Source: Allomesorhizobium camelthorni (GTDB taxonomy: Bacteria > Pseudomonadota > Alphaproteobacteria > Rhizobiales > Rhizobiaceae). From it: DNA of 64,000 bases. This document shows positions 17,592 to 24,888 of the stretch, one piece after another. The stretch's first letter is position 1; each line of letters begins with the position of its first letter. The stretch covers positions 400,021 through 464,020 of the forward strand of contig NZ_JAAKZF010000001.1 of assembly GCF_011045125.1 (NCBI RefSeq), given 5' to 3'. The notes beneath the pieces were generated by a model. It worked only from the letters and a program-made list of their open reading frames with translations. It did not search any database and was not told where the DNA came from. Both the position numbers and the translations under genes were made by a program.

Positions 17592-18902
17592 ATGCGCAAG
17601 ACAGTAACCGGCATTCTTGCCGGTATCGGCTTTACTCTCGCCTGCGGAACATCGGCTTTCGCGCAGGAACTGACCATATTCTGGGCCGAATGGGATCCTG
17701 CCAACTATCTGCAGGAACTCGTCAACGAGTACGAAGCGGAAACCGGCGTCAAGGTTACCGTCGAGACCACCCCGTGGTCCGATTTCCAGACCAAGGCCTT
17801 CACCGAATTCAACGCCAAGGGATCGGCGTACGATATGGTGGTGGGCGACTCCCAGTGGATCGGCGCCGCCTCGGAAGGCGGCCACTATGTCGATCTCACC
17901 GAGTTCTTCAACAAGCACAAGCTCACCGAGGTGATGGCCCCGGCGACGGTGAAATACTACGCCGAATATCCGGCCAATTCCGGCAAGTACTGGTCCGTTC
18001 CTGCGGAAGGCGACGCCGTCGGCTGGTCCTATCGCAAGGACTGGTTCGAAGACCCGAAGGAAATGGAAGCCTTCAAGGCGAAATACGGCTACGACCTCGG
18101 CGTGCCGAAGGACTGGAAGCAGCTTCGCGACATCGCCGAATTCTTCCACCGCCCCGACGAGAAGCGCTACGGCGTCGCCATTTACACCGACAACTCCTAT
18201 GACGCGCTGGTGATGGGCGTCGAGAACGCCATATTCTCCTTCGGCGGCGAGCTCGGTGACTATGCCACCTACAAAGTCGACGGCGTCGTCAACTCCGAGC
18301 AGAACATCAAGGCGCTGGAGGCGTACAAGGAACTCTACGGCTTCACGCCTCCGGGCTGGGCCAAGAGCTTCTTCATCGAGGACAACCAGGCGATCACAGA
18401 GAACCTGGCGGCGATGAGCATGAACTACTTCGCCTTCTTCCCGGCTCTCATCAACGAAGCCTCGAACCCGAACGCCAAGGGCACCGGCTTCTTCGCCAAC
18501 CCGCCCGGACCGAACGGCGATCAGTACGCTGCGCTCGGCGGCCAGGGCATCTCGATCGTATCCTACTCGCAGAACCAGGAGGAGGCGTTCAAATTCCTGG
18601 AATGGTTCATCAAGGACGAGACCCAGAAGAAGTGGGCCGAGCTCGGCGGCTACACTGCCCATGCCAAGACGCTGGAATCGGAAGAGTTCCGCAAGGCGAC
18701 GCCGTATAACGAAGCCTTCTACCAGACCATGTTCAAGGTGAAGGATTTCTGGGCTACGCCGGAATACGCCGAATTGCTGATCGCGATGAACCAGCGCCTC
18801 TACCCCTTCATCACCGGGGACCAGGGCACGGCCAAGGAAGCACTCGACGCCCTGGCTGCGGACTGGAACGCGACCTTCAAGAAGTACGGCCGCATGCAGT
18901 AA
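17592..18902 (+). CDS. Sugar-type ABC transporter substrate-binding protein
   Basis: 436-aa periplasmic binding protein of the carbohydrate-uptake (CUT1, extracellular solute-binding family 1) type. A Sec signal peptide covers residues 1-24 (cleavage after SAFA), and the mature protein opens with QELTIFWAEWDPANYLQELVNEYE, typical of this family. Trp-rich ligand-cleft segments such as SQWIGAASEGGHYVD near residue 95 and YWSVPAEGDAVGWSYRKDWF near 135 are visible. A strong GGGAGGAA ribosome-binding site precedes the ATG. It is the first gene of the importer operon and is followed by a stem-loop, which would favour excess binding protein over permeases. The ligand is unknown. Confidence 0.92.
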   Translation: MRKTVTGILAGIGFTLACGTSAFAQELTIFWAEWDPANYLQELVNEYEAETGVKVTVETTPWSDFQTKAFTEFNAKGSAYDMVVGDSQWIGAASEGGHYVDLTEFFNKHKLTEVMAPATVKYYAEYPANSGKYWSVPAEGDAVGWSYRKDWFEDPKEMEAFKAKYGYDLGVPKDWKQLRDIAEFFHRPDEKRYGVAIYTDNSYDALVMGVENAIFSFGGELGDYATYKVDGVVNSEQNIKALEAYKELYGFTPPGWAKSFFIEDNQAITENLAAMSMNYFAFFPALINEASNPNAKGTGFFANPPGPNGDQYAALGGQGISIVSYSQNQEEAFKFLEWFIKDETQKKWAELGGYTAHAKTLESEEFRKATPYNEAFYQTMFKVKDFWATPEYAELLIAMNQRLYPFITGDQGTAKEALDALAADWNATFKKYGRMQ

Positions 18903-18917
18903 CGGACTGAAGTCCCG

Positions 18918-18944
18918 GAGGGGGCGACCGCGCCCCCTCTTTTT
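18918..18944 (+). terminator. Stem-loop with T tract after the binding-protein gene
   Basis: GAGGGGGCG / CGCCCCCTC form a 9-bp GC stem with a 4-nt loop, directly followed by TTTTT. This is a canonical intrinsic terminator. Since permease genes follow 33 bp later with no clear new promoter, it probably acts as an attenuator that lowers downstream expression. Confidence 0.85.
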
Positions 18945-18976
18945 CTTTTCCTGCGGGCTCTCAGAGGAGGAGAGTT

Positions 18977-19882
18977 TTGGCCACTGCCGTCATGACCACG
19001 CTGGATCCGAAATCGCGCGCCGCCTCGCGGGGCTTGAGCGACATCTCGATCCGAAACCTCTTCATCATCCCGACGATCGTTTTCCTGATCGTCTTCAACA
19101 TCTTCCCGCTGCTCTATTCGCTTGGGTATTCGTTCACCGATTTCCGCGCCTCGACCAACGCGCCGGCGAATTTCGTCGGCCTCGCCAACTACCGGGCGCT
19201 GCTCAACGATCCGTTCATCTGGTCGAACTTCGCCATCACCGCGAAATACGTCATCGTCTCGGTCGCCGGACAGGTTCTTGTCGGCTTCGGCGTCGCCATG
19301 CTGTTGAACCGGGCGATCCCGTTCAAGGGGCTCATCACGACGCTGCTGCTGCTGCCGATGATGCTTTCCATGGCGGTCGTCGGCCTGTTCTGGAAGCTGC
19401 TCTACAACCCCTCCTGGGGCGTCATCAATTACGTGCTCGGCCTCGGCAATTTCGAATGGCTGTCCAACCCGGACATGGCCCTCTACGCCATCGCCATCAC
19501 CGACATCTGGATGTGGTCGCCTTTCGTGATGCTGCTTTCGCTCGCCGGCCTCTCGGCCGTGCCGAAGCATCTTTACGAGGCGGCGGCGATCGACCGCGCC
19601 GGGCCGTTCTACACCTTCTTCCGAATCACTCTGCCGCTGGTAGCGCCGATCCTGATGATCGCGATCATCTTCAGGACCATGGAAGCGTTCAAGACCTTCG
19701 ACCTCGCCTATATCCTGTCCAGCCAGCCGACGACCGAGGTCATCTCGATCCGGCTCTACAAAATGGCGTTCCAAGAATGGCAGACGGGCATGTCCTGCGC
19801 GCTCGCCTACATCGTGCTGATCATGGTTCTGGCCATCACCAACATCTACGTGAAGTATCTCAACAAGGTGAAGGAGCGCTGA
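18977..19882 (+). CDS. ABC transporter permease, MalF-type
   Basis: 301-aa inner-membrane permease with about six helices. The EAA-loop that contacts the ATPase is visible as YEAAAIDRAGPFYTFFRITLP near residues 195-215. The N-terminal segment ISIRNLFIIPTIVFLIVFNIFPLLYSLGYSFTDF is typical of CUT1 MalF-type permeases. The TTG at 18977 is chosen because GAGGAGG lies about 6 nt upstream; an ATG at 18992 is the alternative. It is followed after 1 bp by the second permease. Confidence 0.92.
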   Translation: MATAVMTTLDPKSRAASRGLSDISIRNLFIIPTIVFLIVFNIFPLLYSLGYSFTDFRASTNAPANFVGLANYRALLNDPFIWSNFAITAKYVIVSVAGQVLVGFGVAMLLNRAIPFKGLITTLLLLPMMLSMAVVGLFWKLLYNPSWGVINYVLGLGNFEWLSNPDMALYAIAITDIWMWSPFVMLLSLAGLSAVPKHLYEAAAIDRAGPFYTFFRITLPLVAPILMIAIIFRTMEAFKTFDLAYILSSQPTTEVISIRLYKMAFQEWQTGMSCALAYIVLIMVLAITNIYVKYLNKVKER

Positions 19883-19883
19883 G

Positions 19884-20843
19884 ATGGCGGCAGTCCGCAC
19901 ATCGGGCGAAGTGGCGCTCAACCGGGTCGCGATCGTCGCCGTCCTGCTGATCACGCTGATCTTCCTGGCACCGATCTACTGGATTACAGCAACGGCCTTC
20001 AAGCCGCGCAATCTGGCGACCACGATCCCGCCGACCGTCGTGTTCACGCCCGAGATTTCGCCATTCGTGAAGCTTTTCACGAAGCGATCGCAACTGCGCG
20101 AAGCACCGTCGCCGGAGGAATACGAGGCGGCGCCGTGGTGGGAGCGCACGATCATGGACGGCGGCGAAAAGGTCGTTCGTTCCGGCCGCGGCGAAGTGCA
20201 GCTTTCCGGCTACCCTGACCGCTTCATGAACTCGCTGATCGTGGCGATCACCTCAACGGTGCTCGCGGTCGGCATGGGCACCTTCACTGCCTACGGTTTC
20301 TCCCGCTTCAAGGTGAAGGGCGAGGGCGACCTGCTGTTCTTCATCCTGTCGACGCGCATGCTGCCGCCGGTGGTGGTCGCGATCCCGATGTTCCTGATGT
20401 ACCGCGCCGTCGGCCTCAACGACACGCATTGGGGCCTGATCATCCTCTATACGGCCTTCAACCTGTCCTTCTCGGTCTGGCTGATGAAGGGCTTCATGGA
20501 CGAGATCCCGAAGGAATATGAGGAGGCGGCGCTGGTCGACGGCTATACCCGCATGCAGGCCTTCTTCAAGGTCGTGCTGCCCGAAGCCGCGACCGGCATC
20601 GCGGCTACCGCCGTATTCTGCTTCATCACCGCGTGGAACGAATACGCCTTCGCGCTGATCATGACCAACCGCCGCGCCCAGACCGCGCCGCCCTTCATCC
20701 CGAGCCAGGTAGGCTCCGGGCTGCCGGACTGGACCGTAATCGCCGCCGGCACGTTCCTGTTCCTGCTGCCGGTCGCGATCTTCACCTTCCTCCTGCGCAA
20801 CCACCTGCTGCGCGGCATGTCCTTCGGAGCGATCCGCAAATGA
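19884..20843 (+). CDS. ABC transporter permease, MalG-type, with enlarged periplasmic loop
   Basis: 319-aa permease with an EAA loop YEEAALVDGYTRMQAFFKVVLPEA near residues 212-235. Between the first helix (about 14-36) and the conserved FMNSLIVA segment (about 112-120) lie some 75 residues, including the charged stretch SQLREAPSPEEYEAAPWWERT. By my memory of MalG-type proteins this loop is about 30 residues longer than usual, and could contact the binding protein. Its stop overlaps the small membrane gene as ATGA. Confidence 0.9.
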   Translation: MAAVRTSGEVALNRVAIVAVLLITLIFLAPIYWITATAFKPRNLATTIPPTVVFTPEISPFVKLFTKRSQLREAPSPEEYEAAPWWERTIMDGGEKVVRSGRGEVQLSGYPDRFMNSLIVAITSTVLAVGMGTFTAYGFSRFKVKGEGDLLFFILSTRMLPPVVVAIPMFLMYRAVGLNDTHWGLIILYTAFNLSFSVWLMKGFMDEIPKEYEEAALVDGYTRMQAFFKVVLPEAATGIAATAVFCFITAWNEYAFALIMTNRRAQTAPPFIPSQVGSGLPDWTVIAAGTFLFLLPVAIFTFLLRNHLLRGMSFGAIRK

Positions 20844-21049
20844 TCCGCAGCGACAAATTACAGAGGATCGCCGAAATCGTCATGGTGCTCGGCATCGTCG
20901 CGCTCTGCCAGCCATGGAATTTCTTCCTGCACCGTTACGGGCTGACCATCATCATCATCGGGCTGGTGACATTCCTGCTCACCAACTGGTTCGGCTCGAA
21001 GGTCGTGCCGGAGGATGTGGAAGCTCCAGTCAAAGAAGGTCACTCATGA
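20840..21049 (+). CDS. Small two-helix membrane protein of the ABC importer operon
   Basis: 69-aa protein with two predicted membrane helices (about residues 11-30, IAEIVMVLGIVALCQPWNFF, and 34-53, LTIIIIGLVTFLLTNWF) and a charged C-terminal tail. It overlaps the MalG-type permease by 4 bp on the left and the first ATPase by 4 bp on the right, both as ATGA, so translation is tightly coupled and the gene is surely real. Similar small membrane genes occur in some rhizobial sugar and polyol ABC operons, for example the glycerol system. A subunit or assembly role is inference; no family is recognised. Confidence 0.75.
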   Translation: MIRSDKLQRIAEIVMVLGIVALCQPWNFFLHRYGLTIIIIGLVTFLLTNWFGSKVVPEDVEAPVKEGHS

Positions 21050-22152
21050 CCCAGATCGAGCTCAGAGGCGTCCAGAAATATTTCGGCGCGGTGCAGGTCA
21101 TCAAGAACCTGAACCTGAAGATCGAGGACAATGAGTTCATCGTGCTGCTCGGCCAGTCTGGTTGCGGCAAGACCACGACGCTGCGCGCTATCGCCGGGCT
21201 GGAGACTATCGACGACGGCGACATATTGATCGACGGCGCGCCGGTGCAGCATCTCAAATGCTCGGACCGCGACATCGCGATGGTGTTCCAGTCCTTTTCG
21301 CTCTATCCGCATATGACGGTTTACGAGAACATCGCCTTTCCGCTGCGCGCTACACGTATCAGCCGGGGCGAGGTGGACAAGGAGGTGCGCGAGATCGCGA
21401 AGGTGTTGCGCATCACCGACCTCCTGGGCCGAAAGCCCTCGGCGCTTTCCGGCGGCGACATGCAGCGCGTCGCCATCGGCCGCGCGCTGGTCAGACGGCC
21501 GAAGGCGATGCTGATGGACGAGCCGATCGGCGCGCTGGACGCCAAACTGCGCGAGGAGATGCGGGCCGAGATCAAGCGGCTGCACCTGAAGCAGGGATCG
21601 ACGACGATCTACGTGACGCACGACCAGATCGAGGCGATGAGCCTCGCCGACCGCATCGTCATCATGCATGAGGGCATCCTGCAGCAGGTCGGCACGCCCT
21701 CGGAAGTTTATGCCCATCCGGCCAACCTGTTCGTGGCGCAATTCGTCGGAAGCCCGGTGATGAATGTCGCCCCCGCCACCGTGTCCGAATCCGCAGGCGC
21801 GGCGCAGGTCACGGTCGAGGGCGCCGGCCAGGGCTTTGCCTTTCCGCGCGAACTGCTCTCCAGGCTGAACGGCAAGGCCTCAGCTGGCGGGCTCTCGCTG
21901 GGCATCCGGCCCGAAGGCGTCATCGTCGCGCATCAGGCCGGTGACGGCTTTCTTCCGGTTGAGGCGCACATCATCGAGCCGCTCGGCTCCTACGACATCG
22001 TCGACCTCAAGGTGGGCTCTCAGATGCTGCGCGCCCGCACCAGGAGCGGCTATGTCGCCAATGCCGGCGACCGGGTCTATGCCAAGCTCGACCCGGCGCA
22101 GGCGCACTTCTTCGACACGGAAAGCGGCAATTCGCTGGGGGTGAGGCTGTGA
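21046..22152 (+). CDS. ABC transporter ATP-binding protein (MalK/UgpC-type), first copy
   Basis: 368-aa ATPase with Walker A GQSGCGKTT (about residues 35-43), signature LSGGDMQRVAIGRAL near 134 (LSGGD instead of LSGGQ), Walker B MLMDEPIGALD near 155 and the H-loop VTHDQ. The C-terminal 130 residues match the OB/TOBE regulatory domain of MalK-type ATPases. The ATG at 21046 overlaps the small membrane gene; the upstream part of the open frame is not coding in this frame. A second, distinct ATPase follows, suggesting a heterodimeric NBD pair as in the rhizobial glycerol importer. Confidence 0.92.
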   Translation: MTQIELRGVQKYFGAVQVIKNLNLKIEDNEFIVLLGQSGCGKTTTLRAIAGLETIDDGDILIDGAPVQHLKCSDRDIAMVFQSFSLYPHMTVYENIAFPLRATRISRGEVDKEVREIAKVLRITDLLGRKPSALSGGDMQRVAIGRALVRRPKAMLMDEPIGALDAKLREEMRAEIKRLHLKQGSTTIYVTHDQIEAMSLADRIVIMHEGILQQVGTPSEVYAHPANLFVAQFVGSPVMNVAPATVSESAGAAQVTVEGAGQGFAFPRELLSRLNGKASAGGLSLGIRPEGVIVAHQAGDGFLPVEAHIIEPLGSYDIVDLKVGSQMLRARTRSGYVANAGDRVYAKLDPAQAHFFDTESGNSLGVRL

Positions 22153-22244
22153 GGGTAGTGCTCGCCATCGTGCCCCCTCCAACATGCTTCGCATGGTCCC
22201 CCTTCCCCGCTTCGCAGGTGAGGAACCGCGAGCGTCGCCGTCTT

Positions 22245-22297
22245 GATCCTCCCCCGTTTACGGGGGAGGGGGACCGCCGAAGGCTGTGGAGGGGGCG
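22245..22297 (-). repeat. 53-bp dispersed repeat, copy 2, inside the ABC operon
   Basis: The reverse complement of this stretch is nearly identical to 13948-14000. It is the right arm of a larger palindromic block (about 22168-22300), whose left arm GCCCCCTCC...GGTCCCCCTTCCCC is a diverged mirror. The block occupies most of the 195-bp gap between the two ATPase genes. The strong hairpins could alter mRNA stability or lower expression of the second ATPase. Confidence 0.8.
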
Positions 22298-22347
22298 AAG
22301 CATGCGCATCAAAGGCAACGCGATCTCTCGCGAGGGTGCGATCTGAC

Positions 22348-23433
22348 ATGGCCCATATCCAGCTTAAAAACATCACCAAGAAATTCGGTAACCACACCGC
22401 GCTGAAGGGGCTCGACCTTGAGATCGCCGACGGCGAATTCTTCGTACTGCTGGGCGAGACCGGCGCCGGCAAGACGACGACGCTGCGGCTCATCGCCGGG
22501 CTGGAAACGCCGACCGAGGGGCAGATTTTCATCGACGGCGTCGATGTCGGCGACTGGGGCGCGGCCGAGCGCGACGTGGCGCTGGTGCTGCAGCAATATT
22601 CGCTCTATCCGCGCTACACGGTGCGCCAGAACCTCGAATTCCCGCTGAAGTCGAAAATCCGGCGCATCGAACCGAAGGAGATCGAGGAGCGTGTCGCCCG
22701 TGCGGCAAAGACGCTGCGCATCGAGCATCTGCTGGAGCGCAAGACCGACCGGCTGTCGGGCGGCGAGATGCAGCGCGTCTCGATCGGCCGCGCCATCGTG
22801 CGCCAGCCGCGCGTCTTCCTCATGGACGAGCCGCTTTCGGCGCTCGACGCCAAACTGCGCGAGGCGCTCAGGACCGAGTTGAAAAACCTGCAAATGAATC
22901 TCGGCGAGACCTTCCTGTTCGTTACCCACGACCAGATCGAGGCGATGTCGATGGGAGACAAGATCGGCGTGCTCAACAACGGCCGTCTGGTGCAGACCGG
23001 CACGCCGAACGAGATCTACAACAACCCGCTCAACACCTTTGTCGCGCGCTCGGTCGGCTCGCCGCCGATGAACCTGCTCGACGGAAAACTGTCCGGCGGG
23101 CGGGCGATCGTGGCCCCGACGCGTTTCGAGCTGCCCTACGCCGGCGCGACCCAGGCCGGAGCGGCGGGAGAAGATCGCCCGCTCACCTTCGGCATCCGGC
23201 CCGAGGATATTTATCTGGAGCCCGGCGCTCCGGTCGAAGCCCAGGTGCATGACGTGGAAAACCACGGCGTCGAGAAGATCCTGACCTTGCGCGTCGGCGA
23301 CGAGACCGTCCGGGCAACCGTGCCGGCCAGGACCGAAGTGGCCCTGGAAGAGTCGGTGCGCTTTGCCTGGAACCCGCAAAAGGTGGTGCTGTTCGATCAG
23401 GCCAGCGGCGTCAGCCTCCGTCACGCCCGCTGA
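22348..23433 (+). CDS. ABC transporter ATP-binding protein (MalK/UgpC-type), second copy
   Basis: 361-aa ATPase with Walker A GETGAGKTT near residue 37, the Q-loop QQYSLYPRYTV, signature LSGGEMQRVSIGRAI near 134, Walker B FLMDEPLSALD near 156, VTHDQ H-loop and a C-terminal TOBE-type domain (from about 235). The ATG at 22348 fits the family N-terminus MAHIQLKNITKKFG. It is clearly diverged from the first ATPase and so is not a recent duplicate. Last gene of the importer operon. Confidence 0.92.
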   Translation: MAHIQLKNITKKFGNHTALKGLDLEIADGEFFVLLGETGAGKTTTLRLIAGLETPTEGQIFIDGVDVGDWGAAERDVALVLQQYSLYPRYTVRQNLEFPLKSKIRRIEPKEIEERVARAAKTLRIEHLLERKTDRLSGGEMQRVSIGRAIVRQPRVFLMDEPLSALDAKLREALRTELKNLQMNLGETFLFVTHDQIEAMSMGDKIGVLNNGRLVQTGTPNEIYNNPLNTFVARSVGSPPMNLLDGKLSGGRAIVAPTRFELPYAGATQAGAAGEDRPLTFGIRPEDIYLEPGAPVEAQVHDVENHGVEKILTLRVGDETVRATVPARTEVALEESVRFAWNPQKVVLFDQASGVSLRHAR

Positions 23434-23469
23434 CGACCGCTACGATTGCGGCGGCCTGATATGCCCTGA

Positions 23470-23667
23470 TCAGTGGCGGGTCAGCCACTCGTCGATTTCG
23501 CGCTCGGCGTCCTCTTGGGTTTTGCCGTGGGCATTCTGGATGCGCCCGGCCAGTTCCTTGCGCTTGCCGCTTATGACGTCGAGATCGTCATTGGTGAGCT
23601 TGCCCCACTTGCTCTGTACCTTGCCCTTGAACTGCTCCCAATTGCCTTCGACCTGATTCCAGTTCAT
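23470..23667 (-). CDS. CsbD-like stress protein
   Basis: 65-aa CsbD-family protein: MNWNQVEGNWEQFKGKVQ at the N-terminus and WGKLTNDDLDVISGKRKELAGRIQ in the middle are the family signature. Members are small soluble proteins induced in general stress; the molecular role is unknown. The ATG at 23667 is chosen because the signature begins there. It converges with the ABC operon. Confidence 0.92.
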   Translation of the reverse strand: MNWNQVEGNWEQFKGKVQSKWGKLTNDDLDVISGKRKELAGRIQNAHGKTQEDAEREIDEWLTRH

Positions 23668-23807
23668 CTGCGTCTCGGCTGCTCGCGGCTCGGATTCCGC
23701 GCCGGAGGACGAGCCCTCCCGGATCAAACCTTGTTGACTTGACCGTGAACGGTTCCGCTCCATTTTTTCGCACTGCAATTTCGCACTGCAATAAGGGAGC
23801 ACGGGAT

Positions 23808-24260
23808 TTGAGCATAGCGACAGAGATTTCAGGCAAGCGCCTGTTCATTCCAGCCCTGCGCGGCGTCTATGCCGGCCTGCACGACAGCGCCGAAACGCTG
23901 CTTCGCATCGTCGCCGGCGTGGCGCTTTTCACGCACGGCCTGGGCAAGATACGCGACCCCTTCGGCGCGGCCGGAATGGTCGAAGGGCTTGGGTTTTATC
24001 CCGGCACTTTCTGGTCGCCGCTGCTGTCGTTCACTGAATTCTTCGGCGGCATCCTGATCGCGATCGGCCTGCTCACCCGTCCGGCTGCCTTCGCGGCGAT
24101 GATCGTCCTGCTGGTGACGGTGTGGTTCCACTGGGTCACCCAGGGCCAGGGTTATTCCGGGGCCGAAAAGTCGATCCTGTGGTCTGTGGTGTTTTTCTTC
24201 TTCGTCGTTCGCGGCGGCAATCGCCATTCGGTCGACGCCAAAATCGGCAGGGAATTCTGA
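23808..24260 (+). CDS. DoxX family membrane protein
   Basis: 150-aa DoxX/DoxD-like protein with about four membrane helices: LLRIVAGVALFTHGLGKI (residues 26-43), LLSFTEFFGGILIAIGLL near 68, FAAMIVLLVTVWFHW near 92 and SILWSVVFFFFVVRGG near 120. Family members are quinone-related or of unknown function. The TTG at 23808 is preferred because AGGGAG lies 8 nt upstream; the open frame continues to 23739 without a ribosome-binding site. Divergent from csbD. Confidence 0.85.
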   Translation: MSIATEISGKRLFIPALRGVYAGLHDSAETLLRIVAGVALFTHGLGKIRDPFGAAGMVEGLGFYPGTFWSPLLSFTEFFGGILIAIGLLTRPAAFAAMIVLLVTVWFHWVTQGQGYSGAEKSILWSVVFFFFVVRGGNRHSVDAKIGREF

Positions 24261-24332
24261 CAAGCACCGATCCACCGGTACAGGTCGAGAGCGTCGCCAG
24301 AACCGTTTCGCGGGGCCTTTCGTTTGAAGTAC

Positions 24333-24527
24333 TTAGTTGAGAAGTTGCAGAACTAGGCGGGGCGAACCTGCCAAAAGAGCGCCGACGGCGAGGCCAACAA
24401 AACCGACTGCGATGGCTCCAAACCAACCATGGTGCTCCCATCCATAGGATGCACCGAACGCCGTCCCTCCGATGAGAAATGCCAGCACCCACGTGAAGCG
24501 CAATATGGCGAGCATTGGTTTCAGCAT
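24333..24527 (-). CDS. Small hypothetical membrane protein
   Basis: 64-aa protein with two hydrophobic helices (about residues 9-26 and 38-56) separated by GASYGWEHHGWFG. The second helix is Gly/Ala-rich (AIAVGFVGLAVGALLAG). No family is recognised. It converges with the DoxX gene. Coding status is likely from the clean hydrophobic pattern but not certain. Confidence 0.5.
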   Translation of the reverse strand: MLKPMLAILRFTWVLAFLIGGTAFGASYGWEHHGWFGAIAVGFVGLAVGALLAGSPRLVLQLLN

Positions 24528-24670
24528 TTGTTAACTCAGCGCCCGGCCAGCACCTGGCGTTTGGCAAACGGGTCATGGTTGTGAGGGCTGGTCATTTAGT
24601 TCTATCGGTTCCTGATGTTCGCGCTGCGCCAACATACCATCCGAATACGGGTTCCGCACTCCTGAGTGCC

Positions 24671-24763
24671 GGCCCTGTAGTTTAACGGTAAAACACCCGT
24701 CTTATACACGGCACGTCTCCAGATTAGAGAGCGATCCCGGTTCGAACCCGGGCGGGGCCACCA
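24671..24763 (+). tRNA. Unusual tRNA with long variable arm and UAU anticodon
   Basis: A 93-nt cloverleaf including an encoded CCA. Acceptor GGCCCTG pairs with CGGGGCC (one G-U), D arm GTTT-AACGGTA-AAAC, anticodon arm with loop CTTATAC (anticodon TAT), T arm CCCGG-TTCGAAC-CCGGG. The 27-43 pair is a C-C mismatch. About 23 nt lie between the anticodon and T arms, with a TCTC / GAGA stem, i.e. a class II (Leu/Ser/Tyr-like) variable arm. The anticodon would read AUA (Ile), normally served in bacteria by a lysidine-modified CAU tRNA with a short arm. Identity of the amino acid cannot be assigned. Confidence 0.8.
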
Positions 24764-24888
24764 GCTATCTCTTGTACTTCGCCGGCTCTTCGCATTCGGT
24801 GGCAGCGCTTGCCATGCAGCCACATCTGCGCTCTTTGCCTTTGCCGAGAAACCGATTAAAGACACGGCGAAGCCTCCCGGAGCCCGCC

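Noticed and set aside
24671..24763. tRNA with a short intron instead of a long variable arm
   Set aside because: The extra bases lie between the anticodon and T arms and form their own stem; bacterial tRNA introns are much longer and sit in the anticodon loop.
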